Assembly: GCF_036898095.1 (NCBI RefSeq)
Contig: NC_090768.1
Span: 47,936,687-48,000,686, forward strand
Length of the DNA stretch: 64,000 nucleotides
Direction: 5' to 3'
Origin: Palaemon carinicauda
Lineage: Eukaryota > Arthropoda > Malacostraca > Decapoda > Palaemonidae
Made by a program: the position numbers and the translations under genes. This document shows positions 1-10,495 of the stretch, piece after piece (the first letter of the stretch is position 1; the number at the start of each line of letters is the position of its first letter). The notes under the pieces were generated by a model. The model did no database searches. It had not been told where the DNA came from and saw only the letters and a list, made by a program, of their open reading frames with translations.

Positions 1-1197
1 CGTCACCTCCAATTATGGCAGCCAACTGCACAGATTTCCGTATTGCAGAGTGTTGAATCTCAGCAGGTGTAAATCCCTCGTCGTCGTAAACAATCTGGGG
101 CCACAACTTCTTCCAGCTCGCATTCACGGTTGCAGGTTTCATCTCTTGCAGTGCCTTCTGAATATTCTTCAGGTACGTGGCTATGGTGTACTGCCGCCAG
201 TACGCCTTCAAGTTAAAATCTTCATCCTCATCATCTTGGGCAGCATCCACACACGCAACGAGGTCCGCCAAGGTATTCTTCGTGTAGAGGGCCTTGAACG
301 CCCTGATAACCCCCTGGTCCATCGGTTGAATTAATGACGTGGTGTTGGGTGGCAGGAACTCAACCTGAATGCCCTCATGCGACAGATCAGTTGCGTGTCC
401 GCCAGCGTTATCCATAAGGAGAAGGATCTTGAATGGCAAGCCCTTCTCTACGAGATATTTGCTGACTTGCGGGATGAAACACTGGTGGAACCAGTTGGAG
501 GTCAGCATCTTCGTAATCCATGCTTTTGGATTATGCATCCAGTACACGGGAAGGAGATTCTTGTTTTTATTTTTCAAAGCGCGAGGATTTTTCGACTTAT
601 AATGTTCACGTAAGTTTCAGCAGCGGCAGTGTCAGCGGAAGCAGCCTCGCCATGCAGGGAAATGCTTTTCAGGCCAAAGCGTTTCTGAAACTTCGCGAAC
701 CATCCTTTACTGGCGGAAAAACGTCGTTTCTGACGTTGGGAATCAGTGGATGTCTCTGATTGAGGTTCATCTACATCATCATCTTCTTCAGCATGGTCGC
801 CATCGTCGTCTTGAGGTTCCTTTGCCGCAAAATTCTCATACAAGCTCAAAGCCTTGGTTCGGATGGTGTTCGTATCCAAGGCTATGTTCTTCTTCCGGCA
901 GTCGGCAATCCACACAGCTAAAGCACCTTCCATGCGTACGATCGTTTTATTACACGTGGTAAAGACTCGCTTCGCTGATCTGCTAAAGGTGATTGCAGCC
1001 GTCTTTCTAATGTTCGCCTCGTCCTTGATATAGCGAACGGTGGATTCATTGATTCCAAAATGGCGGGCTGCGGACGCAAAACTTCTACCGTCTTTTAACA
1101 TATCGAGAAGCGTCACCTTCTCAGCAATCATCATCATCCTTCGGTTACGTTTAGGCTCACTACCAGCCTTAATAGAAGCAGAACGCTTGGGAGCCAT
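1..1197 (-). pseudogene. Tigger/pogo-type DNA transposase, internally deleted and cut by the window edge
   Basis: The start codon is at 1197 and reading runs leftward. The first ~200 codons give a basic N-terminus, a CENP-B/pogo-like helix-turn-helix region (VTLLDMLKDGRSFASAARHF) that would bind the terminal repeats, and an acidic linker of D/E residues. The frame breaks near 590-597. Beyond it, in another frame, the catalytic core resumes with LLPVYWMHNPKAW, then LLLMDNAGGH (second Asp) and FLPPNTTSLIQPMDQGVI (third Asp). In the Tigger family the block between these parts carries the first Asp (DETGLFW-like), and it is absent, so the copy cannot be catalytic. Reading continues off the left edge. 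The family assignment is secure from the two catalytic motifs; the exact Tigger subfamily is not. Confidence 0.9.
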
Positions 1198-1503
1198 TGT
1201 ACAGTAGGGTTTAACAGAAAGTTCAACAAAAAGTTCAACTTAAAACAGTCACGCACAGCACAGATTAAAGTTCACAATAACTTAGCAACATCTACACAGC
1301 GATACGGCGGGAGACAAAGTGACCGCAAAAGATGCTGCGGGTTGGAGAAGCGGTCAAAACACCAATCACAGGCTAGATAACAAAACTTGAGTTCTGATTC
1401 GTCATCTATCAGCGCTTGAACCAATCACAACCCGTCTTATATGCTACGTAGGTTACCAATTCAAAGTACAAGATACCCTGCTTACAGTACAGTATACTGT
1501 ACA
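1198..1503 (-). other. 5' flank of the Tigger element with a TACAGTA palindrome
   Basis: Non-coding. It holds a perfect 16-bp palindrome, GTACAGTATACTGTAC, at 1487-1502, just before the AAT microsatellite. TACAGT is the start of the Tigger-like ends seen elsewhere in this window, so the element may end here, but I cannot match a longer terminal repeat. Confidence 0.4.
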
Positions 1504-1544
<41 letters not shown>

Positions 1545-1650
1545 TGATACTGTAATAATAATAATAATAATGATAATAATAATAATAATAACAATAATAA
1601 TTTTAACAACAACAACAACAATAATAATAATAACAATAATAATAATAGCT
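1504..1650. repeat. Imperfect AAT/TAA microsatellite
   Basis: About 145 bp of TAA units with scattered TGA, ACA and TTT interruptions. It produces poly-Ile, poly-Leu and poly-Asn reading frames that are not genes. A short (TC)n and GTGT tract follows at 1684-1710. The stretch 1651-1830 is otherwise featureless. Confidence 0.95.
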
Positions 1651-1830
1651 TTACGTACGCTATTTTACGCTTTTGTTGTAAGATGTGTGTGTGTGTCTCT
1701 CTCTCTCTCTCGTACGCTTATTCGAAATGTGATTTTTGTAACAAAGAATATTATTGGATGCAGTACTACGTACGTATACATACAAAAGATTCATGGAAAA
1801 GAAGCACATCCATTACATTTGTAGTACAGT

Positions 1831-3298
1831 GTCAGGAAGAAGAGGATCAGGTGGAGTTCCCTGATTCGGAGGGCAAGGTCGCCCGAGCACCCTCTGCGGC
1901 TTCTGCTGTGCTCGAGGAGCCAGTTCCCTCTACATCTGCTGCTTCGCTTCCTCCGCTGCCGACCACCCAGGATACCATCCAGGTCCTGGTAGCACTCATG
2001 GACGAGAGGTTCCACAAAGGTCAAGAGGACCTCAAGAGGCATTTCATGGGCTGGAAGCAACCGAAGAAACTCTCGGTCAAACAGCTTCTCCCTTGCTCGG
2101 TGTCAAATCCCTGGAGGTATGCCGAGCTCATGCCAATAACGACGGGGCGCATTTTCATTAATGACAAAATGGTTGCCGTTCCCCTTGAAGAGGTAGTTCT
2201 ACCCTAGCTTTGAGGCATATCCGGACTGTTACGTCAAGCTTAAGTCCGAACCAGCCTCCAAGGAAACCAAACCTAAGGAAGTGATCGTATCCGAGCACTC
2301 CAAGGCCCAGGCTATGCTGGCTGATTGCCTCAAGAGTCGAAGCTTCACTAACTCCAAGATGCCAGCGTTGACCAAGAAGCATCCATCCTTTCTTGCTCCT
2401 CCTACCATGGTCTTTCCCTTCGTGGAAAAGTCTCTAAACGTGGTCTTGAAGGCGGTGGAGGGAGGAAAGCCCTGCCCTACACTGGAAGAGTGTAGGCCTC
2501 TCCCTCGCCTTACCCCCTGACAATAAAAGCTGGAAGGATATCCAGCTTACTTTCACGGTTGGGAAACTGGAACCTGACATCGCTGGACGTCAGTATAATG
2601 AAGATCTCCCTAAGCTTAACAACCATCTGCTACGTAGGGAACAAGACACCAAGGAGAGGCTAGCTGCCTCCCTATCCCATCAAGTTCAACTTGAGGCAAT
2701 GGCCGGGGACATTCGGGTCCCGGACTTCAACATGGTTCTTGCTAAGACCCACCTTGCGACCGTGATGAAGGATTTGTTCAGCTTCATCAAGGCCCGGAGA
2801 GCCTGTAGAGAGTACGTGTTCGCCAATGCAGCCGTGAAGCATGAACCCCGGAAACTGATCTCCTCCAACATCTGGGGCAAATATCTCATTCCAACAGCTT
2901 TGGTGAAGGAGATTGTGGACAAGGCTGCCACTGAGAGCTGGAACCTTCTCAACAAGTGGGGCATGTCCCGGAAGAGGAAGTCCTCTCAGGATGAAGGTCC
3001 GCAACCTAAGAGGAAACCCTCCAAGCCTAGACCTCAACAGCGTCACGCCAAACGTCAGTTTCCGGCTCGTACTACTCCCCAGATAGTGGCCTAGCCACAG
3101 CAGACCTTTCAGCTGGTCCCTAAACCGGTGGTGTCCCAATCACAAGTTTTCACTCCTGCCTACGAAAGACAGTCCACTACCTTTCGTCCCAGAGGTAGAG
3201 GCTCCGGCAGAGACTCCTCTCGTCGTCCTTCCAGAGGCAGAGGAGGAAGGGGAGCAAGCGGACGAGGTGGTAAGCCCTCGGGAAACCAGAAGCAATGA
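1831..3298 (+). pseudogene. DIRS-A1 gag-like protein, frameshifted
   Basis: Gag binds and packages element RNA. Recognisable by comparison with the other two family A copies: a Ser/Pro/Thr-rich N-terminal stretch, the block NPWRYAELMPIT near 2110-2145, then FPFVEK, EPDIAGRQ, CREYVFANAAVKHEPRKLIS, and a basic Arg/Gly-rich tail (RGRG, GRGGRG) at about 3185-3270 that is typical of nucleic-acid binding. It is broken by indels near 2188 and 2515 and by a TAG at 3092-3094 where a sister copy has Gln. The frame ends with TGA at 3296-3298, overlapping the RT frame. The N-terminal Cys/His exon found in the other copies is missing. Confidence 0.8.
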
Positions 3299-5018
3299 AG
3301 TGCTTCAGGTGGGAGGAAGACTCCGTCTCTTTCAGGATCGTTGGACCTTCGATCCTTGGGCACACAGCATCATCAAGAAGGGACTAGGGTGGAGTTGGAT
3401 ACAACCACCTCCAATCTTCCACCAATTCTTCCAGCCCTCAACCCCCATCCTAGAAGAATATGTCCTAGAACTCTTGAACAAGAAGGTGATCAAGAGGGTA
3501 AAGACCACCACATTCCAAGGAAGACTGTTTTGTGTTCCCAAGAAGGACTCAGACAAGCTCAGAGTCATTCTCGACTTGTCCCCGCTCAACAAGTTCATAG
3601 TGAACAACAAATTCAAGATGCTGACTCTTCAACATATGAGAGCCCTACTGCCTCACAAGGCTTACATGGTCTCAATAGACCTGGCTGATGCCTATTGGCA
3701 CATTCCGATGAATCACCAAGCTTCCTCCTACCTAGGATTCAGGCTCCAAAGAAGAAACTACGCCTTCAGGGCCATGCCCTTCGGGCTCAACGTGGCTCCA
3801 AGAATCTTCACGAAACTAGCAGACACGATCTTCCACCAGCTACGCCTTCAAGGCGTCCAGGTGATGGCTTACCTAGACGATTGGCTGGTTTGGGCGCCAT
3901 CATCAGAAGAATGTTTGCGTGCCTGCAGAAAGGTGACCCAATTCCTGGAACATCTGGGTTTCAAAATCAACACCAAGAAGTCTCGCCTGTCTCCAGCTCA
4001 GACGTTTCAATGGTTAGGAATCCATTGGAATCTTCAGTCACACCGCCTTTCCATCCCTATGAAGAAAAGGAAGGAAATAGCCGGATCTGTCAAAAGACTT
4101 CTCAAATCCAAATGGATTTCAAGACGAAAGCAAGAGCGGGTACTCGGCTTCCTACAGTTCGCCTCACTCCTCAAGCCGTGGTCAGAAGCAAGGACCTTGA
4201 AATGATCTGTTCCTTTTCAACCACCACCTCCATCGATCAACATCCACACGGATGCCTCGCTAGAAGGATGAGGGAGTCACTCCCACCAACGACAAGTTCA
4301 AGGAACATGGTCTCCCCTGTTCAAGACGTTTCACATCAACATCTTGGAGGCCATGGCGGTTCTTCTCACTCTGAAGAAACTATCCCCTCGTCCTTCGATC
4401 CACATTTGTCCAACTCTGGACAGCTCCGTGGTTAGATGTCTCAACCGTCAGGGCTCAAGATCGCCCGACCTCAACCAAGTGCTGTTGCCCATTTTCCGTC
4501 TGGCGGACAGGAAGGAATGGCACTTGTCTGCAGTTCAGCTACAAGGATTCCGCGATGTGACGGCGGACGCTCTATCGAGGACAACCCCCATAGAGTCGGA
4601 ATGGTCCCTAGACACAAGATCATTCTCCTTCATCTCCCGTCAAGTCCCGGAACTGCAGATCGATCTCTTCGCGACAAGCGACAACAATCAACTTCCTCGG
4701 TATGTGGCCCCATACAAGGACCCCAAAGCGGAAGCAGTGGACGCCATGTCCCTGGGCTGGAACAGATGGTCCGAGATTTACCTGTTCCCTCCACCCAATC
4801 TGCTGAAAGTCCTCTCCAAACTGAGAACCTTCAAGGGAACAGCAGCCCTAGTGGCTCCCAAGTGGCCCCGGAGCAACTGGTTTCCCCTAGTCCTGGAGCT
4901 ACAGCCCAAGCTGATCCCTCTGCCGGGCCCAGTTCTCTCCCAGCAGGTGCAGAAGTCGACTGTCTTCGATTCATCAAAGAAAGTCCAAGACCTTCATCTC
5001 ATGATTTTCTCTCCCTAG
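3087..5018 (+). pseudogene. DIRS-A1 reverse transcriptase, RNase H and methyltransferase-like polyprotein
   Basis: Copies element RNA into DNA. RT motifs in order: VGGRLRLFQDRWTFDPWAHS, VILDLSPLNKF, VSIDLADAYWHIP, FRAMPFGLNVAPRIF and the active-site box YLDDWLVW at 3870-3893. RNase H follows with INIHTDASLEG and the closing box TADALSR near 4560-4580. The DIRS methyltransferase-like module then gives LQIDLFAT, AEAVDAMSLGWNRW, YLFPPPNLL and KWPRSNWFPL. Damage: TGA at 4203-4205 and 4269-4271, and about 38 residues missing after LQFAS relative to copy A3. The RT frame is open from 3087 but has no ATG before the RT core, and it lies +1 to gag. The overlapping 246-codon frame at 3695-4435 is a shadow. 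Confidence 0.9.
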
Positions 5019-5980
5019 CCGTGGAGAAAAGGTTTGGAATCTCGAAGAAAAGTTTAGACTTCCTAGAGGAATACAAAATGAAGTCTACCAGAAGGCAATA
5101 TGAATCATCCTGGAAGAAGTGGGTGTTCTTTGTCAAGGCAAAAAATCCTACGGAAATCTCCATAGATTTTTGTATGTCCTTCTTTATTCACCTTCATGGA
5201 CAAGGCTTAGCAGCCAACACAATTTCCACTTGTAAATCGGCCTTGACAAGACCACTACTGTACGCCTTCCAGATAGATTTGTCCAAAGAAATCTTTAACA
5301 AACTTCCGAAGGCATGTGCTAGACTCCGTCCTGCACCCCCACCGAGACCCATTTCCTGGTCCCTGGATAAGGTGCTCCAATTTGCCTCTAGCTTGGACAA
5401 TGAATCTTGCCCTCTGAAAGACTTGACTCAAAAAGTAATTTTCCTTTTTATTCTCACATCGGGAGCCCGAGTCAGTGAAATAGTGGCATTATCAAGAGAA
5501 AAGGGCCAGATACAGTTTGCCGACACAGGGGAACTTACCTTCTTCCCCGACCCTACGTTTCTCGCCAAAAACAAACTCCCCACCAAGAGATGGGGACCTT
5601 GGAGAATCTGCCCTCTGAAGGAAGATGTCTCTCTGTGCCCAGTGGAGAGTCTTAAGGTCTATCTTCGAAGAACTTCAGACTTTGGCGGAGGACAGCTTTT
5701 TAAAGGAGAAACATCGGGTAGTGATCTGTCACTTAAACAACTAAGGGCGAAAATCACCTACTTTATTCGCAGAGCGGATCCTGACAGTACACCCGCAGGT
5801 CATGATCCTAGGAAAGTCGCCTCTTCCCTAAACTTTTTCCAAGGTATGGATTTCGAAAGCCTCCAATCCTTCACAGGCTGGAAATCCTCGAGGGTGTTCT
5901 TTAAACACTATGCGAAGCAGGTGCACGAAGTTAAACGATTCGTGGTAGCAGCAGGTAGTGTATTGAAACCGGCTGCTTAG
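4436..5980 (+). CDS. DIRS-A1 tyrosine recombinase, intact frame
   Basis: Site-specific recombinase that would insert the circular DNA copy; DIRS elements use it in place of an integrase. The frame is open for 514 codons, but the part before about 4860 overlies the RNase H/MT coding sequence in another frame, so the true protein probably starts near 4860-4970. The core-binding region has RRQYESSWKKWVFF and ANTISTCKSAL. All catalytic residues are visible: Arg in SGARVSEI (codon 5468-5470), His and Arg in HDPR (5801-5812), Trp in GWKSSRVF and the nucleophile Tyr in FKHYAK (5909-5911). The frame is -1 to the upstream MT frame. It is intact although gag and RT of the same element are broken. Confidence 0.9.
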   Translation: MSQPSGLKIARPQPSAVAHFPSGGQEGMALVCSSATRIPRCDGGRSIEDNPHRVGMVPRHKIILLHLPSSPGTADRSLRDKRQQSTSSVCGPIQGPQSGSSGRHVPGLEQMVRDLPVPSTQSAESPLQTENLQGNSSPSGSQVAPEQLVSPSPGATAQADPSAGPSSLPAGAEVDCLRFIKESPRPSSHDFLSLAVEKRFGISKKSLDFLEEYKMKSTRRQYESSWKKWVFFVKAKNPTEISIDFCMSFFIHLHGQGLAANTISTCKSALTRPLLYAFQIDLSKEIFNKLPKACARLRPAPPPRPISWSLDKVLQFASSLDNESCPLKDLTQKVIFLFILTSGARVSEIVALSREKGQIQFADTGELTFFPDPTFLAKNKLPTKRWGPWRICPLKEDVSLCPVESLKVYLRRTSDFGGGQLFKGETSGSDLSLKQLRAKITYFIRRADPDSTPAGHDPRKVASSLNFFQGMDFESLQSFTGWKSSRVFFKHYAKQVHEVKRFVVAAGSVLKPAA

Positions 5981-6341
5981 TGCTACGTAGAACAGCGAGT
6001 TATTTCGGGACACTAACTCAACGGGTGCCTGTGTTCTGTGTCGACCCTAGTGCGATACATAGTGATTTCAGGTGACACTTAGTGTCACAAAAGACTGTTC
6101 TTCCTCAAGGTGAAGTGACATAGACTCTAACACGTGTGCCACATGTTCTTGGACATGAAGTGTATTGTGACTCTTAAAGACTTTAGTTCCCCTGGAACTT
6201 ATGTGTATAAAGGCAATTTCTTCCCTTTCAGATTCCACATCACCGTCTTTCAGTTCACGGTCTATGTCAGTTAATCAACAATTTTATTGTAAATTATTTA
6301 CCTTATTTTACTTTATTGCAATTTCTTGAATAAAATAGATA
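5981..6341 (+). other. 3' untranslated tail of DIRS-A1, up to the DIRS-B insertion
   Basis: Non-coding and AT-rich toward the end. Right after the YR stop the sequence resembles the same position in DIRS-A2 (TGCTACGTAGAACAGCGAG against TGCTGCGATGAACAGTGG). I did not find an ICR here, although DIRS-B has one at the equivalent place. Confidence 0.6.
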
Positions 6342-6641
6342 TTTCTGGGTCGACCTGTGACGCCCGGTGAAAAGGGTCCTTCTTTACACTTTTCTGATAT
6401 AAACCCTTCCAAATATACCAGAAAAAGATAAAAGCATGGAATGCAGAGGTTACTACCCTCGCGCGAGCACCTTGTGGGTGTCGTGTATAAAGCAGGGGCG
6501 TGTGAAAGCCACTATTCACAGGCTGTCTTCCATTTAGATAATTCCTTCATCAAAGGGAAGGGCCGTAACAGAGGCCCCAGATACCGTACTCGAGCCACGC
6601 CACCGACGCCCGACGCGAGCGCCCTCTGAGACATCCTTCTG
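6342..6641 (+). repeat. Left inverted terminal repeat of DIRS-B
   Basis: About 300 bp, nearly identical in reverse complement to 13835-14134. A 62-codon open frame at 6441-6629 recurs with one visible residue difference at 13847-14035 on the minus strand, reflecting the repeat and not a gene. Confidence 0.95.
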
Positions 6642-8189
6642 TTTTGGACTTGCTAGCTTGGTCTTATATTTTTGTGTTCTCGGTGTTTTCACGTTACGTG
6701 AATTATTTTCATCATGGCCGAAGCTCCAACTTCACCAATACCAATGTTAAGTACCATAGTTTGTTTTGACAGCTTTTTGCAGTCCCGGACAGTTGTACTC
6801 TTCCCAGTGTTGTGTTTTTTATTTCGACCGGCTTAGCCTTCCACGGTGTCGGCAGCCATTGTTGTTTTGATTTGCCTCGCTGGGAATTTCAAGATAGTCT
6901 TGCCCATTTGGTACTCTGTCAATTAGGTTCTTGGTTAAGTCACTGGCCTTAAGTCGTTTGAACCATTATTATTATTATTATCATTATTATTTTCCTATGG
7001 TACATTTTGCTAGCAAGTCCAGTCTGGACGAACAAAGAATAGCGTTCTGGCTTCATTATAGTTTAGTACCCGCCCTGAGAGGCGTTCGTCAGTGGACTAT
7101 AGCCTTAAATTTTTGTGTAGCTCAGACGTTATTCTTCGTTCTTAGTCTTGTATTTGATGTTACAATTATATTATTATACTTATATCATATTATAGTGTGC
7201 TTAATTAGGTTCTTTATAGTGTAACCACGAGAGCGAGAGAATGGAGTTCTTGTTTTCTGTCGCTACAGTCACGAGTCTCCCTTTCTCTCGTTTTTTGTAT
7301 TTGCCTCGAGTAGGAGAGGTGGATTTCCCGTTTTCCGTTTTATACGATCACGGGTTCTCCCTCCTCCCTCTCCCTCTACGGGTATATGATATTTTACGTT
7401 ATATTTTATTATGTGGTTACTGTTAATATAACTAGCGTTATTAATAGGTCCTGTTCGTGTGTGAGTCATTGTTTTGGGCCAGCTTTATGCCGCCACCTGT
7501 TCCCCTCGTAGTTCCGTCCTCTCCCCGCTACGGCTTGGGAGTAAGATCTCAACATTCATCCACTCCGCCTTGAGTTCTACTCCGCCATGAGGGATACTCA
7601 TTGAGACTGGAACCTATAATCATATATCATTAAGAGTGCAACCCTCCGGCAGGGCTTCATCCCCCCGGTGGTCTCTTGCACCCAGACTCCGGCCACGGCC
7701 ATATCCACACGAAATATTCGTTATTAATCACAACTTATTTAGTTCCGGACTTCTCACCGGACCTTCGGCTTCACCGGAGATTACCAATACGCTTAGCAAT
7801 GATGTTAGCCTTAGCTTTTAGTTACTGCTGGTATTTTTACAATATATTTGGTTATGGGCCTATCACTGAATCCTCGACCCTGTCAGAGGTTCCGCAGCTT
7901 ACATTATTTATTTTATTCTTATTTTAATAATATCTATAGTGATCCAGACCCATTTTAGATTGCTCCGGCACACTCCGGTGCAAGGAAATTTTATATTCAA
8001 TATACTTTAATTTGGAGCTCAGGCTCTCATTCATTGAACCATTCTATGCACACATATTTAATGCTATCTAGACTCTGTTAGTAGATCTTAATCCCTTACC
8101 ATAATGCTATCTAGACTCTGCTAGTAGATCTTAATCCCTTACCAGAGTCTCAAGGAACATCCAGACTTATGTCTCCATTTCTTTTACAG
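6642..8189 (+). other. DIRS-B leader region, probably a 5' intron
   Basis: AT-rich, with a short ATT repeat at 6966-6990 and no domain-bearing frame. It ends in a strong 3' splice-site context, TCCATTTCTTTTACAG, at 8174-8189. A possible first exon begins ATGGCCGAAGCTCC at 6714 and meets GTTAAGT at 6746. However, that exon (32 nt) would not join exon 8190 in phase, so either the start lies elsewhere or this copy has decayed. Confidence 0.5.
8061..8143 (+). repeat. 43-bp tandem duplication in the DIRS-B leader
   Basis: Copy one is 8061-8103 and copy two 8104-8143. Both start ATGCTATCTAGACTCTG and end AATCCCTTACC, with one visible difference (GTTAG against GCTAG). A young, simple duplication. 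Confidence 0.95.
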
Positions 8190-10495
8190 AAGGTCCGCTG
8201 CGCTGCCAAGGGCTGCCCCGCCTCTTTTAACGATCCCGTCGGACATGACCTCTGCCAGTCTCATGCACATTGCGCTATCTCCTTTATTCGGGAGCCGGGA
8301 CAAGCCCCATACATGGTGTGGTTCCCGGAATCATGTACGCTCTGTTACGAGTTGTCCTCCTTACTCCTGAACGATGACGTAAGTTGGTCCTTTTATCCTT
8401 TGGCGATGATTTAATTTGTTCCTTATTTATGTATACATCGCTTATTTCGGAGAACAATCTATCTCCTTCATCACTAATCCCCTCACCTCTTTCAGGCCGA
8501 TGATGAATCTCTTCGGTCGGCAAGAGCTGCTCTTCGTCCTTGGGTGTCGGGCTTCGGCAGGAATGCTCCGTCTGGCGCACCCTATCTCCTCGACGGAGAC
8601 ATGGCCTCCCGACTCTTCCCGGGCTCTACCACTGCAGCAGTCACTCCGGAGGCAGCTGCCCCTTTAATTGAAGCGGTCCGAGCGACCATCCCCACGGAAG
8701 ACGAATCTCTATTATCGGGGGACGTGTCAGCTCTGGATTTGGACATCGAGCCCATGGATGAGCAGGTAGGTGGTGTCGAGTTAGCGGAAACTTTTTTTAT
8801 CTCCTACTCCTTCTTCTACCTCTTCCTTTCTCGGCTTTGATAAGCCTACGGCTTCTCCTCGGGATCCCTCCGTCCCCATACGACCCAAGGTGAAGCCACA
8901 CCGTAATTATAAGTCAATGCCTAGTTCAGCTTCGCTATTGTCTACGTCACCGGTCCCCGGACCCTCAACTGCTCCTGATATCCCTGGTACTTCTCATAAA
9001 ACCCTAACTTCTGAGAAGTCGAAGTCCGCCAAGTCCAAGGCTTCGTCGGCGGGTATGTTCTCAGGAACCCTCCTTATCCATCGACTTGATCAGGGATATG
9101 ATTAAAGAACAAATTCAGCAACACTCTGGGGCTATGACGGAGCTAAAAGATATGGTGGCAAATCTGATCCGCTACGGAACTCATGATTCCTCCGCCTTCA
9201 GCCCCAGACGCGTCGAAGTTACCCCCCTTCGATAAAAACAACCCATGGAGGTTTGCCTTGCATGCTCCATACTTAAATGGTACCCTAACTCTAAATGGCA
9301 TAGGCACCCGCCCTCTAGAGGACTTAGAATTTTACCCCCCGGGGCTAGAATTCCCATTCAACGGCTTCGTCGGTTTGAAGGAGAATGCCTTGGTTAGAAT
9401 GGACAAGGTACCGAAGGAAACGGTGATATTTAAAAAAAAAAACGGGCCCAAGCTGTCTGGGCCAGGACTCTGTCAGAATGGGGGTGTACCAACTCCAAGC
9501 TCACCCCCACACAAAGGTGCCTACACTATATTTACAACGGCATCATTCATTACCTTGCCACTTATAGATAAAGTGACAGATTTTACAATACAGGCCGTCA
9601 AGGAAGGCTCTGCCATGCCGGCTCTCAAAGAGACGGATCCCACCTCAATGCTCATTCCGATTACCTCTGTTACCTGGGATGACGCTTCTTCTACCTTCAC
9701 GGTAAGGAAGCTAGACCCAGACTGCGCCTCTACTCTTTTTTTCTGAGAAGCTTCCCAAATTACCAGAGAATCTTCTCAAGACCGAGTTTGAGGCACGTAA
9801 TAGGTTAGCTAGGTCCCTCCACTCCATCACCTCCGTAGAGTCCTTAGCCTCTGTTTACCCGAATGAATGTTTGTTCAGGGTCTTCACAAAGAACCTGCTT
9901 CTGTCCTACCAAGTCGGCCTCCACGACTTCTGGTCGGCTCGGGTTAGCTGCAGAAAATACGTTCTGTCTGAAGCTTCTATCAAACATGAACCAAACAGGT
10001 TGATAGCGTCCTCCTGCTGGGGTAAGACCCTGTTCCCACAGGAAGAAGTTAATAAAGTGCTTCAGGACGCTGCGAGGGCAAACCAAAATTTGCAAGTAAG
10101 GTGGGGCCTCTCGAGCAAAAGGAAAATCGAATCCCACAAACAAATTTTCTTTAAAAAAAAAGCAGAGATATACCTCTTACAAGACGAACCGGGGTCACTA
10201 CCACCAATCGTCAGTTCCCCACACGTCAACACAGTCTTCCTCTGCTTCGACTTCTCAGCAACCGGCTCTTCCTCAACAGGTGGTCTACCTCACTGCTCCC
10301 CCAGGTACACAACCCAACCCCATGTCTTCTTGGATGTCCTCCCCTGCATACAACTCTAGCTACGAACCCTCCGGTTCCTTTTGTGGACACCAGAGAGGAA
10401 GCTACAGAGGTAGAGGACAGTTCCGCCATCGAGGCGGACCCAGATCAAGGGGTGCCCGGGGAGGGAAGGGACCTAAATTCACTCCCTCGCAATGA
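8190..10495 (+). pseudogene. DIRS-B gag-like protein with an N-terminal Cys/His exon, frameshifted
   Basis: The first recognisable exon (8190-8378) encodes a Cys/His cluster, C-x4-C-x12-C-x2-H-x2-C-x20-C-x2-C, with a WFPES segment before the last pair. It ends at GATGAC/GTAAGT. After a 117-bp intron, exon 8496 continues in phase with ADDESLRSARAALRPWVSGF. Downstream come an acidic stretch, a break in a run of seven T at about 8791-8797, a Ser/Pro-rich part with KSAKSKASSAG, another break near 9060, the family block NNPWRFALHAPYLNG at about 9239-9283, a capsid-like CRKYVLSEASIKHEPNRLIA, and a basic GRGQFRHRGG tail at about 10410-10450. It stops at 10493-10495, overlapping RT by more than 100 nt in the +1 frame. 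An oligo-A run at 9429-9441 and a TGA near 9744 add to the damage. Confidence 0.8.
8379..8495 (+). other. Predicted spliceosomal intron in DIRS-B gag
   Basis: 117 bp. Donor GTAAGT at 8379-8384; acceptor with pyrimidine-rich CCTCACCTCTTTCAG ending at 8495. Removing it joins two frames in phase and reconnects sequence that is continuous in DIRS-A2 and A3, where the Cys/His domain runs directly into a RRWVHGF-like motif. The intron has in-frame stops, so it is not simply coding. Confidence 0.75.

Larger units (their letters stand above)
1831..6341 (+). mobile_element. DIRS-A1: YR retrotransposon, 5'-truncated main part
   Basis: Order gag, RT/RNase H/methyltransferase-like domain, tyrosine recombinase, 3' tail: the DIRS layout. 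There is no integrase or aspartic protease and no LTR. The 5' terminal repeat, leader and first gag exon are missing, and the sequence starts inside gag next to the microsatellite flank. The tail is interrupted at 6341 by DIRS-B. The matching 3' terminal repeat of family A lies on the far side of DIRS-B at 14166-14893, in the orientation expected for this element. Confidence 0.85.

Noticed and set aside
50..962. Several plus-strand frames in the first kilobase
   Set aside because: Antisense shadows of the Tigger transposase read on the minus strand.
1409..1824. Poly-Leu and poly-Ile open frames on both strands
   Set aside because: Direct translation of the AAT microsatellite; no protein character outside the repeat.
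3695..4435. 246-codon plus-strand frame
   Set aside because: Shadow of DIRS-A1 RT/RNase H; composition without motifs.
6441..6629. 62-codon frame repeated at 13847-14035
   Set aside because: It is part of the DIRS-B inverted terminal repeats; duplication explains its conservation.
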